This document shows, in pieces, positions 49,275 through 60,204 of a stretch of DNA of 64,000 nt. The position numbers and the translations under genes are program-made. Position 1 is the stretch's first letter. Every line of letters starts with the position of its first letter. The DNA comes from Megamerina dolium (lineage: Eukaryota; Arthropoda; Insecta; Diptera; Megamerinidae). Where the stretch lies: assembly GCA_963854835.1 (NCBI GenBank), contig OY978525.1, positions 97,295,388 through 97,359,387 of the forward strand, read 5' to 3'. The notes below the pieces were generated by a model that worked only from the letters and a program-made list of their open reading frames with translations, was not told the origin of the DNA and searched no databases.

Positions 49275-49348
49275 CGGGTGCCGTAGCTCAGTGGTTAGTG
49301 TGTTGGCCTTCTTATCTATAGGTCGTGGTGCAATCCCCGGCTGATGCA
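49275..49348 (+). mobile_element. SINE head, split by the LTR element (left part)
   Basis: GGGTGCCGTAGCTCAGTGG (A box) and GTGGTGCAATCCCCGGC (B-box region) lead to CTGATGCA. Here the LTR element is inserted; the SINE resumes at 52344 with TGCATAACAAATTTAATATC. The same sequence runs uninterrupted (GGCTGGAGCATAACAAATTT) in the SINE copy near 58350, which proves the junction. Confidence 0.8.
49345..49348. repeat. 4-bp target-site duplication, left copy
   Basis: TGCA here and at 52344-52347 flanks the LTR element. The full target TGCATA fits the alternating pyrimidine-purine (YRYRYR) preference of gypsy-type integrases. Confidence 0.8.
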
Positions 49349-49671
49349 AGTTAACACATTATACATTGCATTTGTTACTACACACGTATCCCATCCAGAC
49401 ACACCGTCAGCAGCCACATTCCAGGCGTCATATTGCCTTACTCGTGTCATATTGCCTTACTCGACGGGAATAAACAGCACTCAACGTTCCCACAGTCATC
49501 ACTCGGCGCGTGGACTACGTCAGCAGTTTTGACTATTTCATTAAGTTAATGTGTAAGCCTCTTTGTATTCTTAAATTTAGTTCGGTTTTTGTGCCAAATA
49601 AAGTAAGACGTGTTGCTAGCCAACACGCAGCCTTTTTTTAAAAAGTAAATAAAATTAATTTTTAATTAATT
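49349..49671 (+). repeat. 5' LTR of errantivirus-type element
   Basis: A 323-bp repeat starts AGTTAACACATTATAC and ends TTTTTAATTAATT. It is identical to the 324-bp copy at 52020-52343 except for one inserted base (CACGCAGCC against CACGCTAGCC). It contains an AATAAA signal (49597-49602) and an internal direct duplication of GTCATATTGCCTTACTCG (about 49426-49462). AGTTAAC ends are typical of the gypsy group. Confidence 0.92.
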
Positions 49672-49691
49672 GGCGCCCGAGCAGGGACCCC
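49671..49691 (+). other. Primer-binding site, tRNA-Lys type
   Basis: TGGCGCCCGAGCAGGGACC, overlapping the last LTR base by one, resembles the tRNA-Lys-type primer site TGGCGCCCGAACAGGG with one difference. Gypsy uses tRNA-Lys, whereas 17.6 and 297 use tRNA-Ser. This supports priming in the gypsy manner. Confidence 0.75.
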
Positions 49692-50356
49692 TTACAAGTC
49701 TTTACAGAAATTTGCCTGAGTCAATAGGCAAGTAAAGACAAAGGGGTTGTCCCGAGGAAACAAAAAAAAAGGCTTACAAATCCGGCTCAACTTTGAGAGC
49801 AAGGAAACGGAGCGCCCTAGTAGCCAAACGAGAGGCAAACGGGAGGTGACACAGGTTCACCAGCGGCCTTGCTGTAGTTCTAAGAAACCATATTTTTAAC
49901 AAAAGAACACATGGTACGTGAAGTGAAATTAATGTGAAAATTTTTTTGAAAGGAAAATTAAAAATATTCAATGTAAAAATTTTTTTTTATTGTAAGGAAA
50001 ATAAAAAATATCTAATGTGAAAATAATAAAAAAACAAGTAATATTGAGTAAAAAATAGAAACAAGCAATGTGAAATCAATTAAAGAAAAGCTAATAAATA
50101 ATATTGTGAGAAAACCAAAGTAATAAAACCTCGAAAGGAAAAGGTTGTGGAAAATAAATATAACAAGGAAAAATATTAAAGAAATTTAAAATAATTGTAT
50201 AGAAAAAATTTCCAAAATAACGAAGAAATATTAATAGGAAAAATTAATAGATGTAAAGATTGTGAAATTTAAAGAATATGGTAAATTGTTCATAGGAAGG
50301 AATAAATAATTTGTAAAAATTTCTGTATTGCTAAATCAGAAGAGTAAAGTTACCAA

Positions 50357-50391
<35 letters not shown>

Positions 50392-50448
50392 AAATCTGAA
50401 AATAGTGGTTCTCGCAAAGTTCAGAGAGTTCATCAGTACGAAGAAATT
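49692..50448 (+). other. Long noncoding leader where gag-pol should be
   Basis: About 750 bp of noncoding sequence separates the primer site from the envelope start. The first 200 bp has mixed composition with a donor-like CGGGAGGTGACAC (about 49840-49852). The rest is A-rich with repeated GTGAAAAT/GGAAAATTAAAAA words, as in the leaders of several errantiviruses. An uninterrupted run of 30 A lies at 50359-50388, preceded by CCAAAT. No gag, protease, reverse transcriptase or integrase sequence is present. Confidence 0.75.
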
Positions 50449-51981
50449 ATGTTTTTAAGATTGCTAATTTTAACGGCACTTTGCGCCGGGGAAATTCAAA
50501 TATTGGATTACTCAAATTCAAAATTGGTAGCAATGCACTCAGGAACAGCTAAAGTCCAGACTGGCACTTTCAAGATAATTCATACTATAGAATTGAAAAA
50601 ATACGATACTCTCATCCACGAAATAGAAAGAAACATTGTTCAGAATATCACCTATAATCACCCTCTAATTCCTTACCTAAAATACACCATATCCCAAATA
50701 AAATCATACATATCCCGACTCAAACCAAATTTTAAGGCTAAACGTTCACTGGACTTTATCGGCAGCGCATGGAAATGGATTGCCGGAAGCCCAGACCATC
50801 ACGATTTTGAAATAATTCAGAGAAAGATGGAAGATGTCTTGGAAAATAATAGCAATCAAATCGTAATTAATCGTCTGTCACTTGAAAAAATTAATAAACT
50901 TACAAATGCCACAAACGAAATAATCAGAATTATAAAAACAGAACAAAATCTCCATAATGAAAGAATATTAGAATTTAAATACAAACTTGAATTGTTAAAG
51001 GAAGATATTGCCAACATTGAATTCGCAATTCATTTAGCTAAAGCTAACATTGTCAATTCATTTATTCTTTCTTCTTTTGAAGTAGAAATTTTAAATCATA
51101 TCTTTAACCAAAGTAATGTACCATTTTCCAGTACTGACGAATTGCTACACTTTGCTGAAGTAAAAATTGCCATTGAAGGATACAATATATTGTACATTTT
51201 AAGTATCCCAACTACTGACACCAAAAATTGTAATAAACTACTGATTAAAGCTATAAAGAGAGAAAATATTGTAACTAGGCTAGACTATGATTACGTATTA
51301 GATTGTAAGAACAAAATTTTTGGCCTTAAAGGAAAATGTAAAAACTACAATAGTTTATCAATATGTAGTCCTGGTACTTATGATGATATCACAGAAACAA
51401 CGTGTATCCCGAGGCTGCTAACGAGTCAAACATCTAAATGCACTACAACCAACAGTGACCATATTAATGCAATAGAGGAGATCGAGGATGGCATATTATT
51501 TCTGAACCAGTACAACGGTGAAATCAACGTGGATAACTCAACAATGTGGCTTAACGGGTCGTATGTCATTCATCATTACAACAGTACGATACGAGTTAAC
51601 AAAAAAACATACGTTACAAGACAAATCACAGCAACCAAGCCTCTTCCTGCCTTAATTCAACCAATGGCCACAGATGCTGAAGAGAGAACATTATCTTTGG
51701 AACTGATAAATGACATTAATGTAAAGAACACTTTATCAATCCGCAAACTTAAGTCAATTAACAAGATTAGTTTGTCGTTAAACTTGGGAGTGATAACAAT
51801 TGCCCTTCTAATTGGGTGTTTATATCTTAAAAAGCAATTAAAGAAATGCAGAAACATTAAATCCAACCAAGATGAAACCATTATAGAAGAGTCCTCTCAA
51901 GGTAACCAACCTACAAACAACATTCCAAGGATAAAGGTCAATAGCCAAAATAAGAGCATCTACAACCTACCATGTTTTTGA
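50449..51981 (+). CDS. env: Errantivirus envelope protein (env), intact ORF
   Basis: A 510-codon uninterrupted frame runs from ATG 50449 to TGA 51979-51981. It begins with a hydrophobic signal peptide (about residues 1-14). A furin-type basic site, KAKR, lies at 96-99, followed by the SLDFIGSAWKWIAG segment, which marks the start of the fusion subunit in gypsy-group Env proteins. The remainder has coiled-coil-like stretches (about 130-205), several N-glycosylation sequons and cysteines. A C-terminal membrane helix (about 442-462) precedes a short basic-then-acidic cytoplasmic tail. The family is related to baculovirus F proteins and mediates membrane fusion in insect endogenous retroviruses. 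The length is normal for the family and there are no breaks. In autonomous relatives env comes from a spliced RNA. Here it lies alone between LTRs, so any protein would be translated from full-length or LTR-driven RNA. Expression is not shown. Confidence 0.88.
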   Translation: MFLRLLILTALCAGEIQILDYSNSKLVAMHSGTAKVQTGTFKIIHTIELKKYDTLIHEIERNIVQNITYNHPLIPYLKYTISQIKSYISRLKPNFKAKRSLDFIGSAWKWIAGSPDHHDFEIIQRKMEDVLENNSNQIVINRLSLEKINKLTNATNEIIRIIKTEQNLHNERILEFKYKLELLKEDIANIEFAIHLAKANIVNSFILSSFEVEILNHIFNQSNVPFSSTDELLHFAEVKIAIEGYNILYILSIPTTDTKNCNKLLIKAIKRENIVTRLDYDYVLDCKNKIFGLKGKCKNYNSLSICSPGTYDDITETTCIPRLLTSQTSKCTTTNSDHINAIEEIEDGILFLNQYNGEINVDNSTMWLNGSYVIHHYNSTIRVNKKTYVTRQITATKPLPALIQPMATDAEERTLSLELINDINVKNTLSIRKLKSINKISLSLNLGVITIALLIGCLYLKKQLKKCRNIKSNQDETIIEESSQGNQPTNNIPRIKVNSQNKSIYNLPCF

Positions 51982-52008
51982 TGTTCCATTCGAGGACGTA
52001 TGGAACTT

Positions 52009-52019
52009 AGAGGGGGAGG
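52009..52019 (+). other. Polypurine tract
   Basis: AGAGGGGGAGG immediately precedes the 3' LTR start and would serve as plus-strand primer during reverse transcription. Confidence 0.8.
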
Positions 52020-52343
52020 AGTTAACACATTATACATTGCATTTGTTACTACACACGTATCCCATCCAGACACACCGTCAGCAGCCACATTCCAGGCGTC
52101 ATATTGCCTTACTCGTGTCATATTGCCTTACTCGACGGGAATAAACAGCACTCAACGTTCCCACAGTCATCACTCGGCGCGTGGACTACGTCAGCAGTTT
52201 TGACTATTTCATTAAGTTAATGTGTAAGCCTCTTTGTATTCTTAAATTTAGTTCGGTTTTTGTGCCAAATAAAGTAAGACGTGTTGCTAGCCAACACGCT
52301 AGCCTTTTTTTAAAAAGTAAATAAAATTAATTTTTAATTAATT
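52020..52343 (+). repeat. 3' LTR of errantivirus-type element
   Basis: A 324-bp copy of the 5' LTR differing by a single inserted base. It is followed by the right TGCA target duplication (52344-52347). Such similarity means the insertion is recent compared with every other mobile copy in the window. Confidence 0.92.
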
Positions 52344-52440
52344 TGCATAACAAATTTAATATCGAAAAGATTTTTCTTTTGAACGGTATCCACCTGTCGG
52401 CAAGCAATTGGTGAATTTAGCAATTCACATTCTTTCATTA
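52344..52440 (+). mobile_element. SINE body, split by the LTR element (right part)
   Basis: This is the continuation of the SINE begun at 49275: TGCATAACAAATTTAATATC, then TTTTGAACGGTATCCACCTG and TCGGCAAGCAATTGG. It then diverges or is truncated. Confidence 0.7.
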
Positions 52441-52528
52441 TTGATTTTACCATTATTGATGAACCAAACTGAACCAAAAATAGCTTTATATTTATATGCA
52501 CTTATATTGCATATTATATTGTGTCTAA

Positions 52529-53040
52529 TAGCCTAGACAGACAGCAGCCTAATTCCGGATTACCGAGTTAATTCGAATTAACTCGGGCATTAACTGCAGC
52601 TAATCCGCATAAACTCTATGAGTTAATTCTCAAAATAAAAGAGGATTAGGGCAATTTGCTATGGCACCACTGCTGAAAATTGTCTATTGTGAATTTTTCT
52701 CGATCCATTTTACAAAATATTAGGTGTGTTCGCAACAAAAAACTTTCAACAATTGTTAACAGTTTTCAACATGAAAAGCATTGGCGAACAAATAAATCCA
52801 GCTGTCAATTACGAACGGTGAATGTCAATTTAAAAGTTTCTGATAGTTTTCAGTAGATTTTCTCATATCGAGAGTGACAGATGACAGAAATTGATAGTGA
52901 TAGTAATGCAAGTGAGCAGACCTAATAAAACAGCAATCAGCTGTTTAGTTAATCCGCAATACTGCCGTCTGTCAGGCTATTATTTTATTCGGATTAAGTG
53001 CGCCGGTAATCCGGAATTAGGCTGCCGTCTGTCTAGGCTA
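52529..53040. mobile_element. MITE, second intact copy (512 bp), TAA target duplication
   Basis: Same family as 40708: starts TAGCCTAGACAGACAGCAGC, ends GTCTGTCTAGGCTA, and is flanked by TAA (52526-52528 and 53041-53043). It has a short deletion (TTTCAGTAGATTTTC, missing the TTCACGTACTTCTTG piece of the other copies). No coding capacity. Confidence 0.85.
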
Positions 53041-56000
53041 TAAAGTCGAATTTTCCTATCATCGCTTAATGCTACATTTCTGGTATGATTTTACTGATAT
53101 TATACTTGAAATTTTCGCCATAAATTTATCTGTTCCCTAAGGTCTTAAAAATGTGTGAAATAATTTCTTTTTCATGTCAATGAATCAACTGAAAATGAGG
53201 AATTTTCAGAAAAGTCAAAAATGCTTTTTTTTTAATTTCATCGCCTTTACGTTAGTCAAATTTATTCCGATCAACACAAACAGTATATCGTCGGAAGGAA
53301 AAAGATCACGCCTTTCAAATGACATGCAAATTATTGTATGTGGATAAAATCAGGTTTTTCGCTAATATCTCGAAAACGCTTCTTTGGAAAAATAAATGAG
53401 TACCATTTTCGTCTTTAGCGATCCAAACTTAGTCTCGAAAATATACTATTTTTAGTTACTTTTTCTGGCGACTAGTGTTATTGAAGCATTATAGAAAATA
53501 TAAATAACTGCAAAAATTAATAAACGAAATCTTAATCAAAACATTGTAAATCCCAATATTTACCATATTTGCATGAACAATTGAGGTAAAAAATATAACA
53601 TTGCGAATCATGTATGAAGCAAATGCAACAAATAACACTAAAATAATATAATTTTTAGAATATATAATACATTTACGATTAGACGCATAATCGTGGTAAT
53701 TCTAAAAACAAAAACATTGAATATTGCAATATAATTTTTATTTATTTTTATTAGTCTTTCAAATTTTGATTAATTTTCTTTTTGAAATGTTTAACTTTTC
53801 AAAATTGTTATTTTTCATAAAAAGGCAATCTTTTTTTGCGTCAACGACATTGGCATTATTATGTTAAAAATAGTTTGTACAGGTTTTAAAATGAATTAAT
53901 CTGTAAACTTAGTTTAGAAATCTGAATAAATTGAAAGAATTAAACCGTGTTTTATAATATATAAAATTTAATGATAGAAATAGTTTGTATAGTCTAAAAA
54001 ATGAAATAATTTAAAAAATTGCGCCTTAGTTTTGTAATCTGAAAATATTAAATTAATTTTGGACATTTTGTTTTTACCCGTAATTTTAGTAATTATATGG
54101 ATTTTTAAAGTAAAACTTTATTCTTTTCAAAACAAAAATGTATAAATTTCTTATTGCTCTTTTCATTATCGCGACTGTATTATTTACCATGTGTCGCCTT
54201 AATGAATTTACATGGTATAGATGATCGGATTCTACACAGATCCTTCACCACTCACCTCCAAAAGATGGAGAACCATTGAGCCATTTCTTTTACAGCTTCT
54301 TCAGAAGTGTTTTTATGACAAATTTGTACTATCAGAAGACTCAAGAATTACTAACAAAATAACTCTTCTGAATACAATTATTAATTGCAATACGAAGAGA
54401 ATGAGAATGAGAGAGCACATTTTTACTTTTGGAGTAGAATGAGAGTAAATATACAATAATACCCAGAGAAAAATTTCGCCAGATGAGAATGATCGTGTTA
54501 AATGAGAACTACATGTACTATATGTACACATGTGTGCATATGTATGTGTGTATTCTCCATTTGCAATTCCATGCAACCAAGTGTGCTTCATATGCAAGTG
54601 CAAGTGTATTTTTTCGTGCAGATATATGTGTGTGTGTGTGTGTGTTTAGCTCAGATTATGATGAATACTAGTATTTGTATAAAAACTGATTACATTGGTA
54701 TTAGTTTTAGCAGTTGTATTGACATTTATAGTTGGTAAAAATCACTATCTATCTGTATATGTGTTAGTATCACAGCAAAAAGTTTCTCTTGGAGTACGTA
54801 TAAGAAACGTAATGTTTTTCATTTTAACTTATCATCTAAAGTTACTCGCTCGTTCAATCATTCTGCAGTTAGTCAGTGTACGACCGTTTATACTAACGTA
54901 TCGTGTATCGTGTGTGAATTAGAATATTGGTATTCTCGCATTAAAAAAGTAGAAAAGCTAAAAGAAACAAGAAAAAGCAGTGACTAGTTAATTAGTTTGT
55001 TTGTATTTGACTTTTTGTTGCTGTTGTTTTGTTTTAGCATCGTAGAATATTTGTTTTCCCATGAGTTGAGCTAAATACTAAGTATAGTATAATTTAACCA
55101 ACAACAACAACAACTTGTTGCATGTACGAGTATTATGTGTATGTAAATATATATATATATATATACAATACGTTACATATAAGCTGTACATATGTATGTA
55201 GCTTTTTAAAATGTTATTGGAAGCTCTTGATTTGAAGCAACAAGCAAGATACAACTATATACATATTTACAGAGTATGTACCCACATACTTACCATACAT
55301 ACCTACTATGTATATCCATTCACTGCTAGTCTTTGAGAGTCGTAGTCGTGTCACGGTGCTGATCAACGTTTTTCGCGCTAACGTTTTTCTCTTTGCCTTC
55401 AACAATAAACTGTGTGTATTATACAAATATAAATTATTTAATATATATATATATATATACCCACATCCATATATATGCATATATATGTATGAATATTTAC
55501 TTCATGTACAAGCAATCTACGCAATCGTGCGATTAATATGTTGCAACAGTTGGGGGAAAAAATGTAAATAAATAAATAAATACATAGATATATAGAAATA
55601 ATAAAAATACAAGTCAAATAATAGAAATTTTATTCTAAAGTGTGAAAATATTAGAGTGGTCTTGAAAAATGTGATTATTAGAAGAATTGAATGAAACTAA
55701 TATTGTAAAAGAATATTTTTTTCGCTGTTTGATATACTATTAATATTATGCAATTATATGGCAAATAAATTGTGAAATCTTTATGCAAGTGCATATGTAC
55801 ATTGTATGAATCATATTGGCTTAAAGGAAATACATACATGTTTATATGTTTGGGTGCACATACATATTTACATCTCGCCTTCAAATAGTAGCAAGATATA
55901 AATTGCATACTGAGTGGAAAAAAAATGGTATATGTGTACAAGTGCAATTTTATATCCCCATAGAATGGAAAGTTCATTTAACCGTATACATATACATACA

Positions 56001-56535
56001 TATATGTATAGGCATGCATATGTATATACAATATATGACATTGTGATCAAACAACAGATGTTATAACAAAATAGCCACATACGTATAAGCATTTGTGAAA
56101 TATATAGAAACAAAAAACAAAACAGACACTTGTACTCTTATACGACATCCATATTAACAACAAAAACTCTAGTGTAATCGACTATCGACTGTATGTACTC
56201 GTATAACCAACCAGAGCAGTGCATGTGCAAGGGAAATCTAACGGAAAAATGCTACATTAAGCATAATGTATTTAGCCCTATTGCTGCTAGTGCTGTTGCT
56301 ATTGCTGCAACAATAACCGAAACAACAACAACAACTACAACAACAACAACAGCAATAGGAGAAAATTCAACAAACCCAACTAGTTGTTGTTGATGATTGA
56401 AGTCGCTACTGACAACTGACAACTACGACATACTACGTTGTTATTGCTGTTTCTAGTACCTAAGTATTGCCGCAGCCGTCGTCAACGCAGCTACCGCTAC
56501 TGCCGTTATTGGTGCTACTATTGCCGCAACGTGAA
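53041..56535. other. AT-rich intergenic DNA
   Basis: No supported gene. Simple repeats include (TA)n near 55147-55165 and 55440-55459, (GT)n at about 54627-54645 and CAA-rich tracts near 55098 and 56318-56352. A frame at 54221-54442 and several translated-microsatellite frames are open, but I do not believe they are genes. From about 54840 to 56450 the composition (CAACAACAAC, GCTGTTGCT) again resembles long fly 5' UTR/intron DNA. Confidence 0.4.
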
Positions 56536-56718
56536 ATGGATCACGAACATCCACATCATCATCATCATCATCATCAACAACAGCAACAGCAACAGCAACA
56601 GCAACAACAACAACAACATTCACATGCACATGATCATCATCATAATCATCATAATCAACATCATCTTGATCATCATCATCACCCACATCATCATCAGCTG
56701 CTAACAAATTACAAGTAA
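56536..56718 (+). CDS. Possible His/Gln-rich N-terminal exon
   Basis: ATG at 56536 has a good fly start context (CGTGAAATGG). It opens 60 codons made of a His run, about 14 Gln, and mixed His/Asn/Asp repeats, ending LLTNYK then TAA. A donor-like ACAA|GTAATAT lies at the end, so this could be a first coding exon continuing outside the window. His- and Gln-rich tracts are common in fly developmental transcription factors. However, a (CAT)n(CAG)n microsatellite would give the same frame by chance, so no function is proposed. Confidence 0.25.
   Translation: MDHEHPHHHHHHHQQQQQQQQQQQQQQHSHAHDHHHNHHNQHHLDHHHHPHHHQLLTNYK
56551..56620. repeat. (CAT)n/(CAACAG)n compound microsatellite
   Basis: CATCATCATC units pass into CAACAACAGCAACAGCAACA units. 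On the opposite strand it gives an acidic frame. The tract underlies the His/Gln ORF above. Confidence 0.85.
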
Positions 56719-57086
56719 TATTTACATTTTTCCCATGGTAAATTTTTTTATTTGTTATTTTTAGTGTTTTATTCGCATTGTTGTTGTTGTTGTTGTGTGT
56801 AGTTATTGCTGCTGTATTTGTTATTGTAGTTTTAGCTACTATATACCTATGACTATCTATTATTGTTGCTTTTGTTGCTACATGTAGTAGTTGTTGTTGT
56901 TGCTATTGCTGCTACGGCGAGCTGCTATTTAATTATTTCCAACTGAAGCGTAGATACATATCTTTAAGATAATAACCATAATGAATGAAAATTCAGTCGT
57001 GAAGAAACTCATTTTACATATACTCGCACATACATATGTAGCACATACACTGTTGAATATACTACTAAATATAAGTATGTATATGT

Positions 57087-57326
<240 letters not shown>

Positions 57327-57879
57327 TGATGAATTTTCTTTAAATGAATTTTTTATGCATCGGAAATAAATCAAAAATGAAAACATTTTTGAACACACCT
57401 CAGCTCATAATAAATATTGGGACACATTTTATAGGTGGTAGCTGGTAGTTATATATAAACACTAACAAACCAAAAAAAAAAAAAAACTTTTCGTGTGTGT
57501 GATCAGTAACTAACATTCTTTTTGAAAATTTTCAAAAAGTTTTTAATTTAGAAATGAAAATTCGATTCTTCCTTTGCTTTTTTATTCAATAATAATATCT
57601 CAAGAATTCAATTCAACAGTACCTAGCTCATTGTTTCCGTAATAAGTTGTTTTGAGGTTTCAAAAATAATAGTTGCTGATGGGAGCCAAATCTCTGAATA
57701 CAGTGGATGTTCACGCAATTGTCATTATATGACTGCAGTTAGTTAGCAGCAGTTTATTTTCTCGCGACGAAACTTTAAATGCAACACTGCTCCTGTCAAC
57801 GATCATCTGTTAATAGCCCAAGTACTATGTAGTAATATCTTCAGCAAGCTGTGTTATTTATTTTCTATTTGACAGCCAT
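57327..57879. other. Intergenic DNA
   Basis: Unassigned sequence before the mariner remnant. No gene seen. The last 150 bp may be the mariner 5' untranslated part. Confidence 0.4.
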
Positions 57880-58840
57880 TGAAAGCAGGCAATCTCGTGC
57901 ATTTGAAATTTCGTGTGTTCATCAAGCATCAACATCACCGAAACCAAGGAAATGATTGACAAGTACTATGGGGACTCTGCACGATAAACTTCAGTGGTTT
58001 CAGAAGTGATTTAATGAATTTCGTACCAGCACAAGTGACGTCGAACTTTCAACTCGTCTAAAAGACGGTGTCACGCCAGAAATGCATGGACTGATTTTGG
58101 ACGATCGTAGAATGAAAGGGCACATCATATTTTGAATTAATATTTGGATATGAAAATGCTATCCCCAAAATGAATACCTTCTTTACTCACAATTAACAAC
58201 AAACTTCATATGGGTGTTTGGCTATGTTCAATCGCAATTCGAACGAGTTTTTTCATCGAAAGAAAGATGAATTCATCACAACACACCAGAGATTAAGGAA
58301 CACTCAAAGCGGTAAACTTCTTCGGGTCAAAGGTCGTGGGTTCAATCCGCGGCTGGAGCATAACAAATTTAATATCGAAAAGCTTTTTCTTTCGATATTC
58401 GAACGATACCCACCTGCCGGCAAGCAAATGGCAATTCTTCCAGCACAATTTGCCATGGAAAAGCTTCTAAAAGAATTCTTTGGGGTTCATATTTTTTTTA
58501 AGATTAAAAAAATTTTATTTATAGCTGTTGGACAGATTCAACAGTGATTTGAAGCAAAAACGACTGTATTTGGAGAGGAAAAATGTGCTCTTCCACCACA
58601 ACAACGTGCTGACGCGTAAGACCGCGGTAGCAATGGCAAAATTGCATGAATTAGGTTACATATTGTTACGCCTCCTTCGACTTTTATTCGTCTTTCCAAA
58701 CATAAAGAACTGTCTCGGCGATGAGATATTTTTGTCTTATGAAGAGGTCATTGATGAAACAAACTCGTATTTTGAGGATCTTCAGAAAATATCCAAATAG
58801 ACCAAATATCTTAAATTAAAAAAAGCCTTGGACTTAACTA
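57880..58840 (+). mobile_element. Decayed mariner, interrupted by a SINE
   Basis: The left part reads FEISCVHQAS...(L)QWFQK.FNEFRTSTSDVELS, then VTPEMHGLILDDRRMKGH (to about 58130). The right part reads LDRFNSDLKQKRLYLERKN (from about 58528) and VLFHHNNVLTRKTAVAMAKLH. These are followed by degenerate LFPNIK, LSYEEVIDETNSYFEDLQK and a TAG at 58798-58800. The HHNN replaces the normal HxDN, so a catalytic residue is lost. A SINE segment sits between the halves. It is inactive. Confidence 0.7.
58310..58490 (+). mobile_element. tRNA-derived SINE fragment inside mariner
   Basis: It lacks a clear A box. Its B-box region is intact (GTGGGTTCAATCCGCGGCTG), followed by AGCATAACAAATTTAATATC, CGAACGATACCCACCTGCCG, GGCAAGCAAATGGCAATTC and CCATGGAAAAGCTTCTAAAAG. 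It supplies the uninterrupted sequence that shows where the LTR element entered the SINE at 49348. Confidence 0.65.
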
Positions 58841-59559
58841 ACTGCATGTAATTAGTGGAATTTAATGGTCCAGAACAGGTTTTACGGCATAAACTATAAA
58901 TATAATGTTAGAATGCTAGAGATGTGTACATAAATTGTCGACACCACTTGGTGGTATGAAAACCTTTCGTGATTTCAGTGATAAGGAATATAAAAGTTTT
59001 CTACGGATGATAATCGTTGATTGTGTCGCTGCGGTTTTTCTTCGGGCATTATTAAAAAGCCACATTTCTCCCTAAAATATTTTTAACACCTCCAATTTTT
59101 GTTTTTTTTTAATATTTTTTATCTTCGGTGCTACAGATTTACCTTTTTTAACACGCTTTTATTTACATCAACTCAAAGAGAGAGTAACTGCATTATCTTG
59201 GAATTAATAACACTGTATGGTATTTATCACAATATACTATACTCATATTCACCAAAGTTAATCCTAAAACGACTTAATGATTGTTATATTATGAAAATGC
59301 AAAAGAATGTAGAAAATCTTGGCAAAAACTAAGATTTTCACCTTTCACCCCACATACAATTGACGGATGTGTCTACTATTAGTATTTCATGAAACATAAC
59401 GTGAGTTTGTGTTGCATGTTTAATGTGAACTCTTTTAAAAAATGTGTTTCGGCATTTTGATATGTGCTTACCCAACTGTCCAATATGCATTACAGAGTCT
59501 TCCATAATTTGTGACATATGCACTCTTTGTTATACTAATAGCCTAATACTAATAACCTT
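58841..59559. other. Intergenic DNA
   Basis: No recognisable element or gene. Frames at 59099-59332 and 59338-59523 lack family features. Confidence 0.4.
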
Positions 59560-60105
59560 CGGTTTTGATAAAAAAAAATCATGAAATTTAGAGAAATGTA
59601 TGAAATCTTTATTTGAGTCGAGAGAACGATCTATATAATTCAAGGTTTAAAGATGATTTCATTTCAAATGGTTCATACGCTGGGTCCAATTTTGGTATAC
59701 TCTCTCCCACAAATCGGCAGGGATCTTACGAATAAATCGATAATTCACGGTCATCAACAACACTGGCGGATACAGCTGCGATTTTTACCTCTGTCCGCAC
59801 TCTACGTGTGCTTGTTGGTGGTTTAATGTCCAATAGTGTAAATTTGGTGCGAAATTTACTCACAAGATTTCGAATAGCCGCCTCAGAAGGTCGCCCAAAC
59901 TGGCCATAAAATGGAAGAAGTGCACTATGCACTTTCTTATCCGAGCATGAATTTTAATAATAAAATTCAATAATCTGCAAGAAATCTGTTTGTAAGACGA
60001 TTCATGGTTAATTTAAATACAAAACTGACATGTTTGACAGTTGACAGCTAAGCTGTCAAAAACAGTGTTGCCAAAAAAAAATTTGCTAAAAAATCACCCT
60101 GCATA
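59560..60105 (-). mobile_element. Deletion derivative of the IS630-type transposon
   Basis: It matches the ends of the 38402-40034 element: the AATTTAGAGAAATGTATGAA side and the GTTGACAGCTAAGCTGTCAAAA ... AAAAAATCACCCTG side. It lacks about 0.65 kb of the middle; the join is ACGAATAAATCGATAATTC, with AATC-type microhomology. It keeps only the helix-turn-helix end of the transposase (PSEAAIRNLVSKFRTKFTLL near 59830-59890, minus strand) and no catalytic residues. It also lacks the 380-bp insert seen in the longer copy. The left inverted end is degraded. Confidence 0.7.
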
Positions 60106-60204
60106 TTCACACGAGATCAATATCAATATAGTATAAAGTGTCTTAAGATATCTCCATTAACAATGGTAATTAATCTCCAAAAAAAAAATAAAAGTGGAAT
60201 GCTT

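Noticed and set aside
49344..49532. 62-67 codon frame present in both LTRs
   Set aside because: It is identical in both LTRs only because the LTRs are near-identical; LTR-internal frames of this size are not known genes of this family.
54221..54442. 73-codon plus-strand frame beginning MIGFYTDPSP
   Set aside because: Short, no recognised family, no promoter or splice signals, and followed by simple sequence.
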